From the NCBI RefSeq assembly GCF_964340395.1, contig NC_135549.1, positions 12,686,342-12,699,841 on the forward strand: a stretch of 13,500 nt of DNA, read 5' to 3'. Source of the stretch: Glandiceps talaboti (Eukaryota; Hemichordata; Enteropneusta; Spengelidae). Positions 9,097 through 13,500 of this stretch are shown piece after piece. Made by a program: the position numbers and the translations under genes. Each line of letters starts with the position of its first letter. Positions within the stretch are counted from its first letter, which is position 1. Below the pieces are notes generated by a model. The model was not told where the DNA came from, did no database searches, and was given only the letters and a program-made list of their open reading frames with translations.

Positions 9097-9455
9097 ATTA
9101 AATATATCTGGATATATTAGATATATAATATGCAGATAAAAAGTTTATTATATATTGCATGTCATTTACAACGGTGATTTATTCCTATTTGAACTTTCAG
9201 TCACATTATATATATTCTTCGTGCAATTACACGACCTGACTGACCTAAATATATTAATTTCAAATACTTGCATATGAATCCGGTTACCAGTATCTAGATA
9301 TCTGTGTCTTAAGGTATGATATCTGGTTAATGCTGAGAACGATTACAGTGTATTCATGCATGCATTCTCGCAAACCAGAGCTGTTATTTCTTCCAGCGGT
9401 TCGTCTTGGACGGTGCCGTAAAAGAGGGTGTGTGAATTAGGACGATGTCATGTAC
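9097..9455. other. Non-coding stretch, AT-rich
   Basis: Several overlapping ATATAT/GATATC words lie around 9105-9320. I see no coding signal or recognisable repeat family. Confidence 0.5.
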
Positions 9456-9502
9456 CGGTGGTGGTGGTGGGGGTGGTGGTGGTGGTGGTGGTGGTGGTGG
9501 TG
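9456..9502. repeat. (GGT)n microsatellite
   Basis: About 15 GGT units with one GGG interruption. The complement reads as a poly-His stretch, which creates a false open frame. It marks the left edge of a microsatellite-dense block. Confidence 0.95.
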
Positions 9503-9726
9503 TTTGATTGAAAACAATACAGCTGTTTCGGCGCGCGTCAATGAAATGTTCCTTTTTATAGTCGGAATTAAACTACATTGGTTTTGAAGAATGACATAAT
9601 TATATACTTTGGAAAGAGACATTGTATGGAGCATTAAAATAACTAAATGAAAATCATATTTTTTAATAGACACGGAACAACCATGGCTTATCACGTGACA
9701 CGTCTAAGTCTGACTTTCTGAGATTT

Positions 9727-9727
9727 C

Positions 9728-9768
<41 letters not shown>

Positions 9769-9769
9769 G
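9727..9769. repeat. (CAA)n microsatellite
   Basis: About 14 uninterrupted CAA units in intergenic sequence. Confidence 0.95.
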
Positions 9770-10106
9770 CGTACAATTTTAAAGAATGCGAAATTGTCAA
9801 CGTCCTTTTAACGCGTTTAGTGTCAAATACGCCTATGTGATTTACTACCAAAGAAAAACTACTTTATCACCGGAGATATATGTCATTGCAATAAAGTAAT
9901 AATGTATGTTGAATGCGTGTCATATAACCTGAATCCAGCCTTATCTACTTTTATGAGATACATATATACTCCCTTACGTACACTTGAATGATGGAACACG
10001 TGTGTAATTGACATTCACGCAAACCTTTCACAGAACAAGATCCTGTCTATATAGTGTGCGTTCGTTCTTTTTCTATAATCTGCTGGTATTTCTATAGACT
10101 CCATAA
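9770..10106. other. Intergenic stretch, nothing recognised
   Basis: Unique-looking sequence between microsatellites, with one palindromic ACACGTGT E-box around 9996-10003. No coding signal. Confidence 0.5.
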
Positions 10107-10115
10107 TCTATCTAA

Positions 10116-10149
<34 letters not shown>

Positions 10150-10183
10150 CTCTATATATCTATCTACAGTATCTATCTCTCCC

Positions 10184-10274
<91 letters not shown>
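10107..10274. repeat. (TATC)n microsatellite
   Basis: Interrupted TATC repeats are followed by a pure run of about 22 units (roughly 10184-10274). Because the unit is four bases, all frames stay open, which creates false ORFs. Confidence 0.95.
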
Positions 10275-10275
<1 letters not shown>

Positions 10276-10428
10276 CCCATTCATCCACCCCATCCATTCA
10301 TTCATCCATCCACCCATCCATCCATGATCCACCCATCTAACCATCCATATATCTATCCATGATCCACCCTCCCTTCCATCCATCCATCCATCCAGCCAGC
10401 CAGCCAGCCAGCCAACCAGCCAGCCATC
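10275..10428. repeat. (CATC)n/(CCAG)n compound microsatellite
   Basis: Directly abutting the TATC block, the unit shifts to CATC/CCAT variants and then to CCAG (about 10392-10425). The stepwise change suggests successive mutation and expansion of one ancestral tetranucleotide array. Confidence 0.9.
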
Positions 10429-10962
10429 TATCCATTCATACACACTTCCTTCTATAGATCGATCTTTGCATTCACACACCCCTTCAATCCATCCATCCCT
10501 ACTTTAATTTCATTTACATACATAATTGTGGTGTCCACTGTCTTCGTGGCAACTCATTAGGCAACCTATAAATAATCAATTTCCAACAACGTAATGCTGC
10601 ATGTACTGCCTTCGATTGTGTACATTTGAAGACCGAATCTTCACCTGCTTCAAAACGTACGACATGGTGTACGACATGGTGCTTTGTTAATAAATGTGGT
10701 ATTTACTGAATACCATCGCTGTGTTTCATTCACAATCTTCACACTCGCCACGTTCTTCTTTTCCAACTCATCAAAGATTAAAGGTCGGTGATAAATAAAA
10801 TACATGGAATACCTGTCGATGTTGGGATATTACTCTGTGTATTCACGAATATTGCATTGTAAATGTCAAACGGCGCACCTGATGACGTGTATAAACCACA
10901 ACATCACAACTTCACACATGCATAAGATTACATAAGCTATATGACACAAAGAATTCTGCATA

Positions 10963-10963
<1 letters not shown>
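10429..10963. other. Intergenic stretch, no gene
   Basis: This stretch contains the 12-bp duplication at 10657-10680. Nothing else is recognisable. Confidence 0.5.
10657..10680. repeat. 12-bp exact tandem duplication
   Basis: GTACGACATGGT occurs twice in direct succession. It lies in otherwise unremarkable sequence between the tetranucleotide and CA-repeat blocks and is probably a small slippage duplication. Confidence 0.75.
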
Positions 10964-11017
<54 letters not shown>

Positions 11018-11057
11018 ACACACACAGACACAGACACACAGACACACACACACACAC
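10964..11057. repeat. (CA)n microsatellite
   Basis: About 46 CA units with several CAGA interruptions near the right end, followed by a short TA stretch. The alternating purine-pyrimidine sequence can adopt Z-DNA. Confidence 0.95.
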
Positions 11058-11219
11058 GCACATATATATATACATACACATACACATGGGCTGCTTTTTA
11101 CACGACTTTACAGGCGTATGAATTTTTGACGAATCTACGTATATTTGCATTTGAATGTGTCTACGCGTATTTGCATGGGGAATTAAACCACAGGGCACTC
11201 AGGCTTAGTTATGTTTACG

Positions 11220-11324
11220 AAAACCAACCAAACAACCAACAAACAAACAAACAAATAAACAAAAAATAAATAAATAAAGATACAAACAAACAAACACTAA
11301 ATAAATAAATATATAAATAAATAT
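11220..11324. repeat. (AAAC)n/(AAAT)n degenerate tetranucleotide tract
   Basis: AAAC-type units grade into AAAT units and lead straight into the CATA array. The tract is complementary in type to the TTTA tract on the far side of fold-back element 2. Confidence 0.85.
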
Positions 11325-11418
11325 ATACATACATACATACATACATACATACATACATACATACATACATACATACATACATACATACATACATACATAC
11401 ATACATACATACATAAAC
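11325..11418. repeat. (CATA)n microsatellite
   Basis: A near-perfect array of about 22 units ends four bases before the left arm of fold-back element 2. Association of short tetranucleotide arrays with non-autonomous elements is known in several marine invertebrates. Confidence 0.95.
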
Positions 11419-11422
11419 ACAT

Positions 11423-11576
11423 ACTGACAAGCATCAACAAGTGAGTAATTACAAATCATTATCAACAATAAGAATTACTATATGTTTTCCTATATGCGAA
11501 ATGGTCACAATTGTACATACCCCAATGTAATGATTGATAATGATTTGTAACTACTCTCTTGTTGATGCTTGTCAGT
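11423..11576. repeat. Fold-back (MITE-like) element 2 with 43-bp inverted repeats
   Basis: Left arm 11423-11465 and right arm 11534-11576 are inverted copies, 41 of 43 bases identical, starting ACTGACAAGC. The 68-base centre is not palindromic. The outer flanks are AT-rich microsatellites on both sides: (CATA)n with (AAAT)n at left and (TTTA)n at right. These also complement each other, so the palindrome may extend outwards. There is no ORF. A microsatellite-associated non-autonomous element is the likely explanation. Confidence 0.75.
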
Positions 11577-11581
11577 TTTTT

Positions 11582-11646
11582 ATTATATATATATATTATT
11601 TATTTATTTATTTATTTATTTATTCATTCATTTACTTATTTATTTA
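11582..11646. repeat. (TA)n/(TTTA)n microsatellite
   Basis: A short TA run and then TTTA/TTCA units adjoin the right arm of fold-back element 2. On the minus strand it reads as an (AAATA)-like tail. Confidence 0.9.
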
Positions 11647-11656
11647 ATAACGACTT

Positions 11657-11740
11657 GAAATCGAACCCCTGACTTCGCATCACTGGGATTGACTTCGTTT
11701 TTGAAGTCAAAGCCAACAACAGCATTCATGATAAAATTCA
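11657..11740 (-). other. Possible tRNA-derived SINE fragment
   Basis: On the minus strand GGTTCGATTTC (11667-11657) differs by one base from the Pol III B box GGTTCGANTCC. It is followed downstream by an (AAATA)-type tail running into 11580. Upstream there is a hairpin (GACTTC at 11691-11696 pairing with GAAGTC at 11703-11708), but I find no good A box, and the T-arm stem does not pair. This is at best a worn SINE piece and is not a tRNA gene. Confidence 0.2.
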
Positions 11741-12023
11741 AAATAAAAAATCTCATAAAACCATAAGTCGAGATTTGTAATCAATACTGTTGACATTATC
11801 TGACACGAAGGTCTCAAATATCAAAATTTATTGAGTGTAACGAAACATGATACCAATGTATCACGGTTATTTAGGTTCATTAGAGAAATAGAAATTGTAT
11901 TTAAAAATACCCGTTTTGGATGTAATGACATTGATATCATGTATCAATTATTGCAAGACTAGTTTGTATTAGGGAGCCTGCATGCAGAACTTACAGGAGG
12001 GGAACCACGCACTGGCTGTTGAG
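11741..12023. other. Intergenic stretch, nothing recognised
   Basis: AT-rich sequence with no coding signal, lying between the possible SINE fragment and the 31-33-bp tandem copies. Confidence 0.5.
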
Positions 12024-12119
12024 TAAAATGTGGCCCTCCCCTGATTCCAATTTCTAAAAAGTGGCCGTCCCTCAATTTTCCTTCTCTAAAACATGACCTT
12101 CCCTATACTCAAATATTTC
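12024..12119 (+). repeat. Three degenerate tandem copies of a 31-33-bp unit
   Basis: Units at 12024-12054, 12055-12086 and 12087-12119 each begin TAAAA, continue with a TGGCC/TGACC-CTCCC core and end in a T/C-rich tail. They have diverged from one another, which suggests an old minisatellite. No function is apparent. Confidence 0.6.
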
Positions 12120-12347
12120 AACAAGTCTTCGTAGGAGATACATCCCACGACTGGTATCATGTTGTTTGGCAAAGTTATCATGCAAATTTGAATGGTATCT
12201 GTAGATACAAAATTTTGCAATTTATTTATTGACCAATTTGATTCAGTTACAAAACAAATGGGCATACATATGTCTCAAATATGTAGTATGTTACCTTTGT
12301 ATTGTGCCTGGTTTGGTTGGTGCATGCTCGAGATATGACGGTCACTA

Positions 12348-12404
12348 ACGCACGCACGCACGCATTCAATGCAGGCACGCACGCAACGCACGCACGCACG
12401 CACG
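12348..12404. repeat. (ACGC)n microsatellite
   Basis: ACGC repeats are interrupted by a short ATTCAATGCAGG segment. This is a CpG-rich tetranucleotide array and produces open frames on both strands that I do not regard as genes. Confidence 0.9.
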
Positions 12405-12442
12405 GATCGCAACATAATAGCCCCCTCCTGATGGCGTTCATT

Positions 12443-12454
12443 GGGGGGGGGGGG
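12443..12454. repeat. 12-base poly-G run
   Basis: An uninterrupted G run close to the ACGC array. Its length is prone to sequencing error. Confidence 0.85.
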
Positions 12455-12620
12455 TTAAAACGCTTCGGAAATGAAAGGGGACCATGTATGACAATCAATG
12501 GTAAGGATAATTTTAATGGTTGTACGTTTCTTACTGCTACTACCACAGGTGATTTTTTGTGGAGGCACTGCATTGAGTAATCTCTGTATTTGGGTCTAAT
12601 TGGCACAGAACTAAGCCTAC

Positions 12621-12772
12621 CTGTAGACTCAAAGGAATATTGCTACTACACTATTCCGCTATTCTAACTGACATTTTTTTTTTAATTTGGAAGGACAGTG
12701 AAATTTCAAAAAATCAAAATGTCGGTTAGGATATCGAAATAGTGTAGCAGCAACAGTCCTTCAAGTGTACAG
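12621..12772. repeat. Fold-back (MITE-like) element 3
   Basis: Left arm 12621-12677 and right arm 12716-12772 pair over 57 bases with about 10 mismatches (roughly 82%), including the shared blocks CTACACTATT and GACATTTT. The short centre is T-rich and A-rich. The element has no coding capacity. It resembles an aged MITE or fold-back repeat; the two elements further left have different arm sequences. Confidence 0.7.
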
Positions 12773-12864
12773 CGGCTACACAGTATTAGATGGGTGCACT
12801 GATCTGAGCCAAGGGCCCTTGCTCCACGACATTGTCCCCAGTCTTACCCATTTTTCCCCTCCTC

Positions 12865-12882
12865 TCACGTGAGACCCACGTG
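12865..12882. promoter_or_regulatory. Pair of CACGTG E-boxes, 11 bp apart
   Basis: TCACGTGA (12865-12872) and CCACGTGA (12876-12883) each hold the CACGTG core bound by USF, MITF/TFE or MYC-type bHLH proteins. Their cores start 11 bases apart, about one helical turn. Single CACGTG cores also occur at 6720, 9692 and 9997. The pair lies 5.3 kb upstream of filamin and may serve another gene or none. Confidence 0.4.
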
Positions 12883-13323
12883 ACCAGGGGTATACATATA
12901 TGAATGAAGTGACCACTTGCTTACTTCATTGACACTACAGGCAAATTACTAGTATGTACTTGAAACTGACAGTAGGCCTACGGCCTGTCCATACCAATGG
13001 TATTGTTTTCTTAATTAGTTTATCTCCGTTACATCAATACTTGTTGACATTGCGGCTGACAATTAGAGGGTGTGGTGTGGAATACCGCGGCACACTTTGA
13101 ACAAAGACATTCATCAATCCTTGCTGACACGATTGATTTACGATGCACATAATATTCTTACAGGTAATTTAAAGACCAACTTGAAGGCTTGGGGCTTTTA
13201 GGGGTCATCCCGGGACGCAAATGACCCGTGAATTTCATTTAAATCATCGCCTCATCGAAAATGGGGCTCGGCAACACAGCTAAATCATCACAGACTGTTA
13301 ACGCCTGTGTGTGCAGTAAACCG

Positions 13324-13359
13324 TAGACCCTACACGATATACACTTCGTGTAGGGTCTA
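13324..13359. repeat. Perfect 14-bp hairpin
   Basis: TAGACCCTACACGA (13324-13337) and its exact complement TCGTGTAGGGTCTA (13346-13359) flank the 8-base loop TATACACT. A perfect 14-bp stem is well above chance. It could be a small palindromic repeat or the collapsed ends of a transposon. It is too short for a typical microRNA precursor. Confidence 0.8.
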
Positions 13360-13500
13360 TAAGTAAACCAATGAAGGTTAGATTTGACGAAAGTTACTTG
13401 TATAATCCACAGTGCTGACGAATACGTGACACTTTAATAAGATTCTTGCAATAATTTATAACAAGAACAACAGAAATTCGATATTTCGTACCTATAGGGG

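Larger units (their letters stand above)
12773..13500. other. Right-edge intergenic stretch with raised CpG
   Basis: Besides the E-box pair and the hairpin listed separately, there is an inverted GGGTCAT/ATGACCC pair (13202-13208, 13221-13227) and a 10-bp palindrome GTAGGCCTAC (12972-12981). CpG is about 22 in 12901-13500, several times the intron level, which may mean an unmethylated or promoter-near region continuing beyond the window. No exon is recognisable. Confidence 0.45.

Noticed and set aside
9437-9694. Open frame with a poly-His stretch
   Set aside because: The His run is the complement of the (GGT)n microsatellite; the flanks show no protein family features.
10107-10428. Regular repeats considered as a CRISPR-like array
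   Set aside because: The units are four bases long with no unique spacers, and the context is an animal genome; this is a compound microsatellite.
10054-10479. Low-complexity open frames on both strands
   Set aside because: Tetranucleotide arrays without stop-forming units stay open in every frame; the peptides are pure repeat translations.
10866-11468. Open frames rich in Cys-Val, His-Thr and Tyr-Val-Cys-Met
   Set aside because: They are translations of the (CA)n and (CATA)n arrays and not genes.
11657-11740. Intact tRNA gene
   Set aside because: Only a B-box-like word is present; the T-arm stem does not pair and there is no acceptable A box or acceptor stem.
12247-12606. Opposed open frames on both strands (12247-12606 minus, 12302-12580 plus)
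   Set aside because: Both run through the (ACGC)n array and the poly-G run, with no recognisable domain and no splice context.

Overview
The window looks like chromosomal DNA from an animal, most likely a marine invertebrate. It is AT-rich and mostly non-coding. It carries many di-, tri- and tetranucleotide microsatellites and several MITE-like fold-back repeats. Its one recognisable coding piece is a eukaryotic exon ending at a canonical splice donor. I cannot name the species. There is no sign of bacterial, phage or plasmid organisation.

The anchor is the first coding exon of a filamin gene on the minus strand (7394 down to 7034). It encodes an acidic N-terminal leader and most of the first calponin-homology (CH1) actin-binding domain, and it ends in phase 1 at a GTAAGT donor. 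An in-frame stop lies 15 bases upstream of the start codon. A TATA-like/initiator pair at about 7565/7535 would give a 5' UTR of about 140 nt with no upstream ATG. A spliced 5' UTR is also possible, because an acceptor-like CAG lies at 7416-7418.

Positions 1-7033 are the 5' part of the first coding-region intron, transcribed right to left and not finished in this window. I found no second coding exon there. The intron holds a CT/GA-rich tract, homopolymer runs, one fold-back repeat, and matches to known regulatory motifs: three RFX X-box-like sites (two of them spaced 20 bp apart), one CArG box, and DR1 and DR4 nuclear-receptor-like repeats. CpG is very rare in the intron (4 in 1-600, 2 in 5041-5640) and dense across the exon and promoter (34 in 7021-7500).

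Positions 7567-13500 lie upstream of filamin. They contain a CArG box about 500 bp from the proposed transcription start, a 25-bp tandem duplication carrying two CRE-like sites, and a microsatellite-rich block (about 9456-11646, plus 12348-12404). They also hold three fold-back elements (8933-9096, 11423-11576, 12621-12772), a 14-bp perfect hairpin (13324-13359), a three-copy degenerate repeat, and a close pair of CACGTG E-boxes. No second gene is recognisable.

I found no new multi-gene system. The points most worth checking are the promoter architecture, the paired X-boxes, the CpG boundary and the fold-back repeats.
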